From CBDATA01 sp965202845 (GTDB lineage Bacteria; Acidobacteriota; Vicinamibacteria; Marinacidobacterales; Marinacidobacteraceae): a DNA stretch of 64,000 nt. The position numbers were made by a program, and so were the translations under genes. Positions 1 to 7,766 of the stretch are shown here, piece after piece (within the stretch, counting starts at the first letter, position 1; each line of letters opens with the position of its first letter). The notes beneath the pieces are model-generated. The model had not been told where the DNA came from and did not search any database. It saw only the letters and a list, made by a program, of their open reading frames with translations. The DNA lies in assembly GCA_965202845.1 (NCBI GenBank), contig OZ241856.1, forward strand, positions 2,728,001 through 2,792,000, given 5' to 3'.

Positions 1-725
1 TCCGGCAGAAAGCGCCGGACCCGGACGAACCCGCCGAAATGCTCCCGTCCCTTGAGGTCGTTCCGGTAGACCACCGCCCGGATCGTCTTGTCGCCGTCGA
101 GATTGCCGTCGAGATGGATGGTCGTCTGACGACGGGGCACGTCGGCGTCATCGCCGTCGCGGCCTTCGTAGTGGCCGGCGTCCAGCTTCCATTCGTTGTT
201 GTCGCCGAAAAAGCGCCCGACGCTGGTGAGCACATCCTTGAAAGTGTTGTTGTCGGGCTCCCACGCGGTCCCGTTGACCAGATGGAACGCTCCGGTGTAG
301 CGCCCCTTGTCCACGAAGAACATGAGACCGGTCTCGCGCACCCGGGTCAGGGCGGCGGCGGGGTTGGCGCCGATCATCTGGAAGGCGAACGGCGCGTCGG
401 TGAACTCGCGAATCCAGAGCGGCGCGGCGCGCCCGGCCCGCACCCGCAGCCAGTCGTTCGCCCGGTATTGCACCCAGAGGTCGTGGATCCGGGTCTCTCC
501 CACATCCCATACGCCCCGGATCTGGATCCGGTCCCCGATGCGGGTATCGGTCCAGACGGAAAGACGCTGGGTGGTGATGTCCTCGGTCTGGACGTTGAGG
601 ATGTGCCGCCCGCGAAGCCGCAGATGCGTCTCCGGCTCGCTGTTCGACTGGGCGGGCGCCGCCACGGGAGCGAACAGCAGGAGCGCGACGGCCGCCAAGC
701 GTGCGCCAAATCGCTGCGATCTCAT
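1..725 (-). CDS. Outer-membrane porin-like protein, 3' end cut by window edge
   Basis: The frame is open from an ATG at 725 to the window edge, so only the N-terminal ~241 residues are visible. The start MRSQRFGARLAAVALLLFAP and a following AQS look like a Sec signal peptide and cleavage site. The mature part has alternating aromatic and charged strands (for example RLSVWTDTRIGDRIQIRG) and a stretch reminiscent of phosphate-selective porin O/P proteins (RVRAGRAAPLWIREF). I infer a beta-barrel porin of the outer membrane with an unknown substrate. A GAGGGA-like ribosome-binding site lies about 13 bases before the start. The gene follows tRNA-Asn on the same strand. Confidence 0.7.
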   Translation of the reverse strand, partial: MRSQRFGARLAAVALLLFAPVAAPAQSNSEPETHLRLRGRHILNVQTEDITTQRLSVWTDTRIGDRIQIRGVWDVGETRIHDLWVQYRANDWLRVRAGRAAPLWIREFTDAPFAFQMIGANPAAALTRVRETGLMFFVDKGRYTGAFHLVNGTAWEPDNNTFKDVLTSVGRFFGDNNEWKLDAGHYEGRDGDDADVPRRQTTIHLDGNLDGDKTIRAVVYRNDLKGREHFGGFVRVRRFLP

Positions 726-759
726 GGGTTGGGGCGCTCCCTCGTTGGATCCCGTCGGG

Positions 760-831
760 CTCCACGGGTAGGACTTGAACCTACAACCAACGGATTAACA
801 GTCCGCTGCTCTGCCATTGAGCTACCGTGGA
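760..831 (-). tRNA. tRNA-Asn (GTT)
   Basis: Cloverleaf is complete: acceptor stem TCCACGG/CCGTGGA, discriminator G, anticodon loop CTGTTAA, T-loop GTTCAAGTC. The CCA end is not encoded. It lies between recR and the porin gene on the same strand. Confidence 0.96.
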
Positions 832-872
832 ATCCCGGAGCGGGGGGTCAAGAGCATAACCCACGAAACGGG

Positions 873-1457
873 TCAGAGCGGACTCCGGTGGGCGAACGCC
901 TCGGACATGGTGCTCATGTCCGCGTGCACCAGCTCGCTTCCGATCGGGACTCCGATGCCGATTCGGGTGATCCGCACGCCTTCGGGGCGGAGCGTTTGCG
1001 CCAGCCAGGCGGCCGTCCCCTCTCCCTCGTGCGTCGGATTGGTGGCGACCACCACCTCCTCGACGCCGCCGGCGCGAATCCGCCGCAAGAGCGGCAACAG
1101 GCGCTCGTCCCCCGGGATCGGCGCGGCGTTCGGCCCCAGAACGAAGTAGCGGCCTCCGAAGGCGCGCGCCCGTTCGACGACGGCGATGTCGGCGGCGGAC
1201 CCGACGACGCAGATCGCGCGGTCGCTGCGTTCCGGGTCCCGGCAGAACCCGCAGGTTTCCGCATCGGCGAAATTCCCGCAGTTCGCGCACTGGCGCACCC
1301 GTTCGTGCAGCTCGGCGAGCGTCCGACCGAAACCCCGGACGTCGTCGGGGTCGGCGGCCAGCAGGTGGAATGCGATCCGCTCGGCGGACTTTTCCCCGAT
1401 TCCCGGGAGCCGTCGCAACTCGGAAACCAGCCGCGCGAGCGGTTCCGGCAGGCTCAT
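873..1457 (-). CDS. recR: Recombination mediator protein RecR
   Basis: 194 residues, the usual RecR length. An N-terminal helix-hairpin-helix (LRRLPGIGEKSAERIAFHLL, about residues 15-33) is followed by a four-cysteine zinc finger (C57, C60, C69, C72) and a TOPRIM domain to the C-terminus. RecR works with RecO and RecF to load RecA onto gapped DNA coated with SSB. The ATG overlaps the stop of ebfC by four bases, so it is translationally coupled as the last gene of dnaX-ebfC-recR, the order seen in many bacteria. Confidence 0.97.
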   Translation of the reverse strand: MSLPEPLARLVSELRRLPGIGEKSAERIAFHLLAADPDDVRGFGRTLAELHERVRQCANCGNFADAETCGFCRDPERSDRAICVVGSAADIAVVERARAFGGRYFVLGPNAAPIPGDERLLPLLRRIRAGGVEEVVVATNPTHEGEGTAAWLAQTLRPEGVRITRIGIGVPIGSELVHADMSTMSEAFAHRSPL

Positions 1458-1753
1458 GCCCCCCCCGCCATGCCTCCGAGCTCCTGCAGGGCGGGGTGCT
1501 CCGTCGCCTGCTTCTCGAGGCGGCGCAGGGCGTCGTTCACCGCCGCCTTGACCAGGTCCTCAAGCAGTTCGACGTCACCCTTCTCAACGAGCCCCGGGTC
1601 GATGGTGACCTCGCGCACGTTGCGGGTTCCGTTGATCCGGACCCTGACCATGCCGCCGCCGGCAGAGCCCTCGCTTTCGAGCGCCTCGATCTGGCGCTTC
1701 AGCTTGCGGAGGTGGCGCACCTGGCGGGTCATCCGGGAAATCTGGGAAATCAT
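1454..1753 (-). CDS. ebfC: YbaB/EbfC family nucleoid-associated protein
   Basis: 99 residues with the family pattern of an N-terminal basic coiled helix (ISRMTRQVRHLRKLKRQIEA), a central beta segment (GGMVRVRINGTRNVREVTID) and a C-terminal helix rich in DLVKAAVNDAL. Members form dimeric DNA-binding tweezers and are almost always encoded between dnaX and recR, as here. Start and stop codons overlap both neighbours by four bases, indicating one operon with coupled translation. Confidence 0.94.
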   Translation of the reverse strand: MISQISRMTRQVRHLRKLKRQIEALESEGSAGGGMVRVRINGTRNVREVTIDPGLVEKGDVELLEDLVKAAVNDALRRLEKQATEHPALQELGGMAGGA

Positions 1754-3234
1754 GTCTGGGTTCCTTTCGAGTCCGTTTCGGTTACCGGGCGACTTCCGAC
1801 GATTTCGCCGCCGAAACTCTCCTGGTAGGATCGGGCGATGGGCGAAGTCGTCGTTTGTTTGTCTTGTTTGTTCTTGTTGGCGGGTTGGGGCGGAGGCGCC
1901 GGGGACGGGGGCGCGCTGTCCAGGCGATCCACCAGCGCGGCGAAATCCGCGAGCCGGGGCAGCTCCACCAGCCGCAGCAACGCCATTTCGAGATGGAAGC
2001 GGGGTTCCGGCGCATCCTTGATGTCCCGATCCACGCGGGCGAGGACGTCCACGCTCCGCAGGAGGTCCGCTTCGCTGAAGTGGCTGGCGAAGCCCCGATA
2101 CGCCTCGGTTTCGTCGGGCCAGGTCAGCAGGTCCGGATTGTCGGGCGCCACCCGGTGCACCAGCACGTCGCGCAGATAGCCGAGAATCCCGGTGACGAAG
2201 CGCCGCAGATCCTTTCCGTCCAGGACCAGCCGCTCCACCACCTCGAAGATCGCTCGGCGATCCCCCTTGAGGATCGCGCCGGTAGTCGCTCGGTAGGACT
2301 TCACGGCGGGGACGCCGAGCGTGCGGTTCACATCCTCGAGCGTCACCTCGCGCTCCGCTTCGGCCAGCACCTGGTCGAGGGCGGAGAGCGCATCCCGAAA
2401 ACTGCCTTCAGCCAAGTAGATGAGTTGTGCGCAGGCGGACTTGGTAATCGAGAAGCCCTGTTGCTTCACGATGGATTCGATTCGGCCCTCTATAAGCGAC
2501 GGAGAGATCGGCCGGAATTCGAATTCCTGGCAGCGAGAGAGGATTGTTGGAGGGATATTGTAGGCTTCGGTGGTCGCGAAGATGAACTTCACATGCGATG
2601 GCGGCGCCTCGAGGGTCTTGAGAAGCGCGTTGAACGCGCCTTTGCTCAGCATGTGAACCTCGTCCACCAGGTAGATCCTGAAACGGTCCCGCGCTGGCGC
2701 GTACTGAGTCTCTTCAATGATTTCTCGGACCTTGGCTACGCTGTTGGTGGTTGCCCCGTCGATCTCCTGAACATCCCGGGAGCGGCTGTTCCGGATCTCG
2801 TCGCACGAAACGCACGTGCCGCAGGGTTCCGGGGTCGGCCCATCCGTTGCGTGGCAGTTCAGGGCCTTCGCCAGGATGCGGGCAATGCTGGTCTTGCCTA
2901 CCCCGCGGGTTCCGACGAACAGGAAGGCGTTCCATATGCGGCCCTTGCGGATCGCATTCTGGAGGATCCGGGCGATCGCCTCCTGCCCGATGAGTTCCGA
3001 AAAGGTCTGGGGCCGGTACTTGAGCGCCAGCACCTCGTAGTCGCGCCCGCCGTCGGACGCGGCGGGCTTCGGGACCTCCGGCGCGGAGGTTTCCGGTTCC
3101 TCCTGGACTTCGGGCTCAACCGGGGTTTCGGGTTCCTCGACCGGAGTCTCCTCCGGGGGATCGACCGGCGGCGGCTCCTCCTTTGGCGGCTTCAGCGTTT
3201 GGGGGCGGGGCCCGAAGAGTCCGGCCGTCGTCAT
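1750..3234 (-). CDS. dnaX: DNA polymerase III subunit gamma/tau
   Basis: 494 residues. The AAA+ clamp-loader core starts near residue 65 (YEVLALKYRPQTFSELIG), with Walker A GTRGVGKTS at 108-116, four zinc-binding cysteines after it (CHATDG...CGTCVSC), and Walker B LVDEVH. It opens and loads the sliding clamp. Residues 1-64 form an unusual Pro/Glu-rich extension before the core. The ATG at 3234 has a GGAAGG ribosome-binding site, so the extension appears to be genuinely translated. The C-terminus is short and I see no A-AAA-AAG slippery heptamer for a programmed gamma/tau frameshift. It is the first gene of the dnaX-ebfC-recR operon. Confidence 0.96.
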   Translation of the reverse strand: MTTAGLFGPRPQTLKPPKEEPPPVDPPEETPVEEPETPVEPEVQEEPETSAPEVPKPAASDGGRDYEVLALKYRPQTFSELIGQEAIARILQNAIRKGRIWNAFLFVGTRGVGKTSIARILAKALNCHATDGPTPEPCGTCVSCDEIRNSRSRDVQEIDGATTNSVAKVREIIEETQYAPARDRFRIYLVDEVHMLSKGAFNALLKTLEAPPSHVKFIFATTEAYNIPPTILSRCQEFEFRPISPSLIEGRIESIVKQQGFSITKSACAQLIYLAEGSFRDALSALDQVLAEAEREVTLEDVNRTLGVPAVKSYRATTGAILKGDRRAIFEVVERLVLDGKDLRRFVTGILGYLRDVLVHRVAPDNPDLLTWPDETEAYRGFASHFSEADLLRSVDVLARVDRDIKDAPEPRFHLEMALLRLVELPRLADFAALVDRLDSAPPSPAPPPQPANKNKQDKQTTTSPIARSYQESFGGEIVGSRPVTETDSKGTQT

Positions 3235-3316
3235 GGGAAAACCTTCCGTCTGGCGTATTCTTTCGATTTCATGTCAATCGGGAAATGAGATGGGCCGCAA
3301 ACTTCAAGGTCTTCCT

Positions 3317-3796
3317 TCAAGGAAGTTTGCAGGAATTGATTTCGGAAGATTCCCCGATCCAGTCATGTTCCACCAAACCTCCGGGCCAAGGCGCCCACCC
3401 CACATCACCGAGGGAACCCGGAATGTCGGAGGCCCAAATCATTTCGTTTTTCCCTGCGGAGGGAATACGGACTCCCTGAACCATGACGTGGGACATATCG
3501 GGTAGATTGTCCGTAGGTTTTCCCATGATGTAAATCTCTGATTCGGAAGGAAGCATCCAGCACTCCCCATTTTCAAGATAGATATTCATAAACCTGTCCG
3601 CAACTTCCGGTCGATACGCCATCAATTCGAGACTGGTGACTGGCGAAGCGCAGACCCTGACTGGTTCCGTAGTGCAGCCGGTGCGGGCTTGGAACCCCGA
3701 AGCTGGAAAAGAAAAAATCACAAGGCCGCACGCAGCGTTGACAAGGCCGCGGACAACCCGGCCCGGGCTGGCGAAAAAATGGCGAACAGAATTCAT
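3317..3796 (-). CDS. Hypothetical secreted protein
   Basis: 159 residues, not recognised. The N-terminus has a basic n-region (RHFFASPGRVVRG) and a hydrophobic core (LVNAACGLVIFSFPASGF), consistent with a Sec signal peptide. The mature part has three Cys (TGCTTEPVRVC, GECW) and no repeats. GC content is visibly lower than in the neighbours, which may mean recent acquisition. It lies between tRNA-Ser and dnaX, all on the same strand. Coding status rests on length, signal peptide and balanced composition only. Confidence 0.55.
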   Translation of the reverse strand: MNSVRHFFASPGRVVRGLVNAACGLVIFSFPASGFQARTGCTTEPVRVCASPVTSLELMAYRPEVADRFMNIYLENGECWMLPSESEIYIMGKPTDNLPDMSHVMVQGVRIPSAGKNEMIWASDIPGSLGDVGWAPWPGGLVEHDWIGESSEINSCKLP

Positions 3797-3896
3797 GGCG
3801 TTAATGGGGCTACGGCAAAAACGGCGCAGTGCGAATCGGATATGCCCCCTGCGGGAGGATCAATGTACCACGCATCCGGGACCGAAGAAGCCCTGG

Positions 3897-3983
3897 CGGA
3901 GGGGGTGGGATTCGAACCCACGGTACCGTTGCCGGTACACCAGCTTTCCAAGCTGGCCAATTCAGCCACTCTTGCACCCCTCC
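3897..3983 (-). tRNA. tRNA-Ser (GGA)
   Basis: 87-nt class II tRNA: acceptor GGAGGGG/CCCCTCC, anticodon loop CTTGGAAAG, long variable arm (TGTACCGGCAACGGTACC region) and T-loop GTTCGAATC. Discriminator G; CCA not encoded. Confidence 0.96.
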
Positions 3984-4019
3984 TGGACCATCCCCGGAGA
4001 GGGGGGAATTCTATCCCGA

Positions 4020-5033
4020 ATGGCCGCCTCCGCACTCCCTTCCGTCCTGCTGACCGTCGCGCTGGCTCTTGCGCAGCCCCTTCCCCAAGTCCACCTGATC
4101 GGCACTGGCGGGACGATCTCCGGCGGCGCCGCCGGTCCGCTCGAGGCCGCCGACCTCCGGGCCGCCCTTCCCGGACTCGAAAGCGTCGCCGTCGTGACCA
4201 CCGAGGATTTCGCGCGCATCGGCAGCTCCCGGATGCATCCCGAGCTCCAGTTCCGCCTGGCGAACCGCATCCGGGACGTCCTCGCTGAGCGGCCCGAACT
4301 CGCCGGAGTGGTGGTGACCCACGGCACCGACTCGCTCGAGGAGACCGCCTTCCTCCTGGACCTGCTGCTCCCGGCGGGGCGTCCGGTGGTCTTCGCCGCC
4401 GCGCAACGCCCGCCGCGCTTCCCGGATTCGGACGGGCCGCGCAACCTGCTCGACGCCATCCGGGTGGCGGCCTCGCCGAGAACCCGCGATCTCGGCGTCC
4501 TGGTGGTTCTGGGCGGGGACATCCACGCCGCGCGGGAGGTGCGAAAGACCCACTCCATCGCGCTCCACGCCTTCGCATCCCCCGACTCGGGACCGATCGG
4601 CAGGGTGGACGAGGGGGAGCTGCTCCTCTTCAGCGCGCCGCGCCGCCGCATCCACATCGACGCCCCGGCGGTGGAGCCGAACGTGGGTCTGGTGCGGCTC
4701 ACCGCCGGCGGCGGGGGGCGGGCGATCCGCGCGCTGGCGCAGGCCGGCGCCCGGGGGATCGTGGTGGAGACCTTCGGCAGGGGCAACGCGCCTCCCGAAG
4801 CGATGGAGGCGGTCGGCGCCGCCATCCAGGGCGGCGCGCTGGTGGTATTCACCACCCGCACCGGCGGCGGACGGGTGGTGCTCTCCGAGAGCCAGCTTGA
4901 GCGGGGCGTGGTCTCCGGCGAGGACCTCGACGGCCTCAAGGCCCGGATGCTGCTCACTGCCGCCCTCGGCGCCGGTTGGTCCCCGGACCGGATCGGCGCG
5001 GCGTTTCGGACGCTTGCGGGCGGGGTTCCCTGA
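4020..5033 (+). CDS. Exported L-asparaginase
   Basis: 337 residues. A signal peptide (LPSVLLTVALALAQ) precedes the two signatures of bacterial type II asparaginases: GTGGTISGG with the nucleophile Thr32, and VVTHGTDSLEETA with Thr103-Asp104. The later RKTHS supplies the usual lysine. It hydrolyses L-asparagine, and possibly glutamine, to the acid and ammonia, probably in the periplasm. I chose ATG 4020 because the frame further upstream runs through the divergent tRNA-Ser. The last ~40 codons are partly duplicated at 5712-5788. Confidence 0.93.
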   Translation: MAASALPSVLLTVALALAQPLPQVHLIGTGGTISGGAAGPLEAADLRAALPGLESVAVVTTEDFARIGSSRMHPELQFRLANRIRDVLAERPELAGVVVTHGTDSLEETAFLLDLLLPAGRPVVFAAAQRPPRFPDSDGPRNLLDAIRVAASPRTRDLGVLVVLGGDIHAAREVRKTHSIALHAFASPDSGPIGRVDEGELLLFSAPRRRIHIDAPAVEPNVGLVRLTAGGGGRAIRALAQAGARGIVVETFGRGNAPPEAMEAVGAAIQGGALVVFTTRTGGGRVVLSESQLERGVVSGEDLDGLKARMLLTAALGAGWSPDRIGAAFRTLAGGVP

Positions 5034-5040
5034 CCGGCGG
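4909..5040 (+). repeat. 3' end of asparaginase gene, donor copy of a partial direct duplication
   Basis: Positions 4909-4955 match 5712-5758 with about three mismatches (47 bp), and 5015-5040 resembles 5759-5788. About 58 bp present here are missing in the second copy. The repeat brackets the alanine-rich gene at 5114. Confidence 0.85.
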
Positions 5041-5113
5041 CGAGCCGGCCGCAGGTTCGGATTCGGAGCGTTCCGGGTCGTGGCGGGTGCTGGTGTCCGG
5101 TAAGGTTCCTCGG

Positions 5114-5650
5114 ATGAGTCGGTTTTTCGGGGCGGTTCTCGCCGGTTCCCTGTTCGCTTGCTCGGTGGCGGGTGCGGCGGAACAGGCGGAGGAGTTGGCG
5201 GTTCTTCGGTATCGGTTTGCGGAGCTTATGGCTGAGGATGCGGAGCTTATGGCTGAGAATGCGGAAGGTGTGGCGGAAATGGCGATCCGGGCGGGCGTGG
5301 AAGATTGGGCGGAGATCGCGGCGGATTCGGCGGATGCGGCGGAGCGTGCGGCGGAAGTGGCGGAGCTTGTGGCGAATCTGGTGGAGCGTATAGGGTGGTT
5401 TGAAATTGTGGAGTGTGCTGCGAAGCGCGGGGAGCTTGCGGCAAATCTGGCGGAGACTTCGGCGGTTACGGCGGAGAAAATGGTTCGGTTGGGAAGTACG
5501 GCGGGTGCGGCGGATTGGGCGGCGGATGCGGCTGCTTTTGCGGAGCGTGCGGCGGATTGGGCGGAGATTGCGGCGGATGCGGTTCGGTTCGGTCTGTCGG
5601 TCGGGTTCCCAGTGTCGGAGCGGGTCCAGGGCTGTAGGGCGGTTCGCTGA
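5114..5650 (+). CDS. Alanine-rich helical exported protein (hypothetical)
   Basis: 178 residues from ATG 5114. MSRFFGAVLAGSLFACSVAG is a plausible signal peptide, cleaved after AGA or acting as a lipoprotein signal. The rest is almost wholly Ala, Glu, Asp and Val with A-E-x-x periodicity (for example ELMAEDAELMAENAE), predicting one long amphipathic helix or coiled coil. The DNA is a purine-rich series of GCGGA-type units, including a 21-bp tandem repeat at 5219-5260. A TAAGG ribosome-binding site lies before the start. The function is unknown. Because the repeat leaves other frames open too, coding status is moderate. Confidence 0.5.
   Translation: MSRFFGAVLAGSLFACSVAGAAEQAEELAVLRYRFAELMAEDAELMAENAEGVAEMAIRAGVEDWAEIAADSADAAERAAEVAELVANLVERIGWFEIVECAAKRGELAANLAETSAVTAEKMVRLGSTAGAADWAADAAAFAERAADWAEIAADAVRFGLSVGFPVSERVQGCRAVR
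5219..5260 (+). repeat. Two 21-bp tandem repeats in the alanine-rich gene
   Basis: Units 5219-5239 and 5240-5260 differ at one base and encode AELMAED / AELMAEN. Degenerate GCGGA-based units continue to about 5590. Confidence 0.85.
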
Positions 5651-5711
5651 ATACTGGAGGGGCGGATTCGGAGCGTCCCGGGGCGCGGTTCGGTGGTCGA
5701 TGGGTTCTCGG

Positions 5712-5788
5712 TGATCTCTGGCGAGGACCTTGACGGCCTCAAGGCCCGGATGCTGCTCGCGGGCGGGGAGCGGTGACCTGACCGGCGG
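5712..5788 (+). repeat. Truncated copy of the asparaginase 3' end
   Basis: Reads VISGEDLDGLKARMLLAGGER and then a stop, matching the asparaginase C-terminus VVSGEDLDGLKARMLL. The GACCTGACCGGCGG that follows also matches the region after the asparaginase stop. It is a remnant, not a functional gene. Confidence 0.8.
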
Positions 5789-5802
5789 ATTACAATCGGC
5801 CG

Positions 5803-6747
5803 ATGCCCCTCCTCTCCCTCGCGCTCGCCGCCCTGCTCGCCCAGGTCGAGGTGGTGGACCGGGTGGCCGCGCTGGTGAACGGCGAGATGATCACCCTGAG
5901 CGAGCTGGAGCGGCAGGTCGTCATCCAGCGGGAGCGGCTCGGCGTCCCGGACGACCCGGCGGCGCTCGCCAACCTGCGGAGCCAGGTGCTGGAGGGCATG
6001 GTGGACAACGCCCTGATCCTCCAGGTGGCCGCCGAGCGCGGTCTGCGGGTTCCCGAACGCTACTTCGACGAATGGAAGGAGCAGACCATCGAGGAGATGA
6101 ACCTTTCCGACGAGGAGGAGTTCGTCCGACAGGTGGAAATCCAGGGGACCACCATGGACGAGCTGCGCAAGCAGTTCATGGACGGCATCCTGATCCAGGA
6201 AATCCGGCGGCAGGACATCGAGGAAAAGGTGCAGGTGAGCGAACCGGAGATCGAGCAGCGCTACCGCGACCGGATCGAGGAGTTCGTCGAACCGCCGCAG
6301 GTCCGGCTCCGGGAGCTGGTCGCGCACATCGGCGAGGAGGGGGAGGCGGCCGCCGAGGCGAAAATTCAAGAGGCGGGGCGGCTCATCGAGGCGGGGAACG
6401 CCTTCGAGGAGGTGGCGCGGGTGCATTCCGAATCCGATTCGCGCGACAACGGCGGCGCGCTCGGTCTGTTCCGCGTCGGCGAACTGGACCCGACCCTCCG
6501 GGAAGCGGTCGAAACGCTCGAAGTGGGCGACGTCTCCGAACCGGTCCGGCTGGGCGACTCCTTCTACCTGATGAGCGTGGACGAGCGCACCGCGGAATCC
6601 ACCATTCCGCTCGACGAGGTCCGCAACCAGCTCGCCGAGAGCATCTACGGCGAAAAGATGGCCGCCGAAATGGAGAATTTCGTGCGGGAGCTCCGCGAAA
6701 ACGCGATCATCGACCTGCGGATCGACGACCCGGCGCCGGGAAGCTAG
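5803..6747 (+). CDS. surA: SurA-like periplasmic peptidyl-prolyl isomerase
   Basis: 314 residues. A short hydrophobic N-terminus (MPLLSLALAALLAQ) is followed by the SurA N-terminal chaperone fold, with the hallmark VDRVAALVNGEMITLSELE at 18-36. One parvulin/PpiC domain spans about residues 166-265 (GNAFEEVARVHSESDSRDNGG ... PVRLGDSFYLMSVDER), and a closing helix returns to the N-domain. It assists folding of outer-membrane proteins in the periplasm. It has one parvulin domain where E. coli SurA has two. It converges with moaA. Confidence 0.92.
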   Translation: MPLLSLALAALLAQVEVVDRVAALVNGEMITLSELERQVVIQRERLGVPDDPAALANLRSQVLEGMVDNALILQVAAERGLRVPERYFDEWKEQTIEEMNLSDEEEFVRQVEIQGTTMDELRKQFMDGILIQEIRRQDIEEKVQVSEPEIEQRYRDRIEEFVEPPQVRLRELVAHIGEEGEAAAEAKIQEAGRLIEAGNAFEEVARVHSESDSRDNGGALGLFRVGELDPTLREAVETLEVGDVSEPVRLGDSFYLMSVDERTAESTIPLDEVRNQLAESIYGEKMAAEMENFVRELRENAIIDLRIDDPAPGS

Positions 6748-7766
6748 CCGCCCCGGGTGTGCATCTCCAGGTGGGGGTTCTCCCGAAGCTGTTCGGCGGC
6801 GAACGGGCTCCGGCGCTCCAGCGCGGCGCGCTCCTCGGCGCCGCGGTCCTCCCGGACCGACCAGGTTGAGGCGATGAGCCGCTCCAGGTCGGCGGCCGCC
6901 ATGCCCTCCCGGATCGGCCCGCGCAGGTCGAGGCCGGAAACCGCGTAGAGGCAGCGGAACCAGCGCCCGTCGGCGGTGATCCGGCTGCGGTCGCAGGTCC
7001 GGCAGAACGGCTCGGTGACCGAGGCGATGATCCCGAAGGCGCGTCCGTCGGGAACCCGGTAGCGCCGCGCCGGCGCCGCCGGATCGTCCCCGGCCACCGG
7101 CTCGATGGCGCCGTAGCGCCGCCGCATGACCTCGCGGATCGAAGCCGCGTCGAAGACCCCTTCGGGACGCCAGCGGGTGGCGCCGCCCACGTCCATGTAC
7201 TCGATGAACCGGATCTCGGCCTGGACGCGGGAGGCGTACTCGAACAGGTCCGGGATTTCGTCGTCGTTCTTCCCGCGCAGGACGACGGCGTCCAGCTTGA
7301 GCGGGTGGAGTCCGGCTTCGGCGGCGGCCGCGATTCCGGCGCGCGCCGCATCCAGCCCCTCGCGCTGCGCGAGCTCCTGGAACCGGTCGGCCCGGAGGGT
7401 GTCGAGGCTCACCGTGATCCTCCGGAGTCCGGCGTCCCGCAGCGCCTGGGCCTGGTCGGCGAGCAGGACCCCGTTGGTGGTGAGGGCGAGATCCTCGATG
7501 CCGGCGATCCCGGAAAGCTGTCGGATCAGCTCCGGGAGATGGGGGCGGATCAGCGGTTCGCCGCCGGTGATCCGCAGCCGGGTGACGCCGAGCGCGACGA
7601 ACCGCTCCACCAGGAAGGCGGTCTCCTCGAAGGTGAGCAAGTCCTCCCGGGGAAGCCAGATGTAGTCCGCTTCCGGCATGCAGTACCGGCAGCGCAGGTT
7701 GCAGCGGTCGGTCACCGAGACCCGCAGGCTCCGCAGCGGGCGCCGGAACCGGTCCCGGGGATGCAT
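6744..7766 (-). CDS. moaA: GTP 3',8-cyclase MoaA
   Basis: 340 residues. The radical-SAM cluster motif C-x3-C-x2-C is at C22, C26 and C29 (RCNLRCRYC). A C-terminal second iron-sulfur site CRTCDRSRITADGRWFRC and the terminal Gly-Gly (HTRGG) are both diagnostic of MoaA. It converts GTP to 3',8-cyclo-GTP in the first step of molybdenum cofactor synthesis. ATG 7766 overlaps the stop of the FKBP gene (ATGA), making this the last gene of the trxA / aminoacylase / FKBP / moaA operon. No other moa genes are in the window. Confidence 0.96.
   Translation of the reverse strand: MHPRDRFRRPLRSLRVSVTDRCNLRCRYCMPEADYIWLPREDLLTFEETAFLVERFVALGVTRLRITGGEPLIRPHLPELIRQLSGIAGIEDLALTTNGVLLADQAQALRDAGLRRITVSLDTLRADRFQELAQREGLDAARAGIAAAAEAGLHPLKLDAVVLRGKNDDEIPDLFEYASRVQAEIRFIEYMDVGGATRWRPEGVFDAASIREVMRRRYGAIEPVAGDDPAAPARRYRVPDGRAFGIIASVTEPFCRTCDRSRITADGRWFRCLYAVSGLDLRGPIREGMAAADLERLIASTWSVREDRGAEERAALERRSPFAAEQLRENPHLEMHTRGG

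Noticed and set aside
1838..1885. Lys/Asn-rich codons in dnaX as a programmed frameshift site
   Set aside because: No A-AAA-AAG type heptamer or following stem-loop is visible; the long frame continues normally.
39..2021. Long plus-strand frame over the porin, recR and dnaX genes
   Set aside because: Antisense to four well-supported genes and tRNA-Asn.
5413..5637. Gly/Cys-rich alternative frame (GGLGGDCGGCG type) in the repeat region
   Set aside because: A by-product of the GCGGA repeat read in another frame; no signal peptide or ribosome-binding site.
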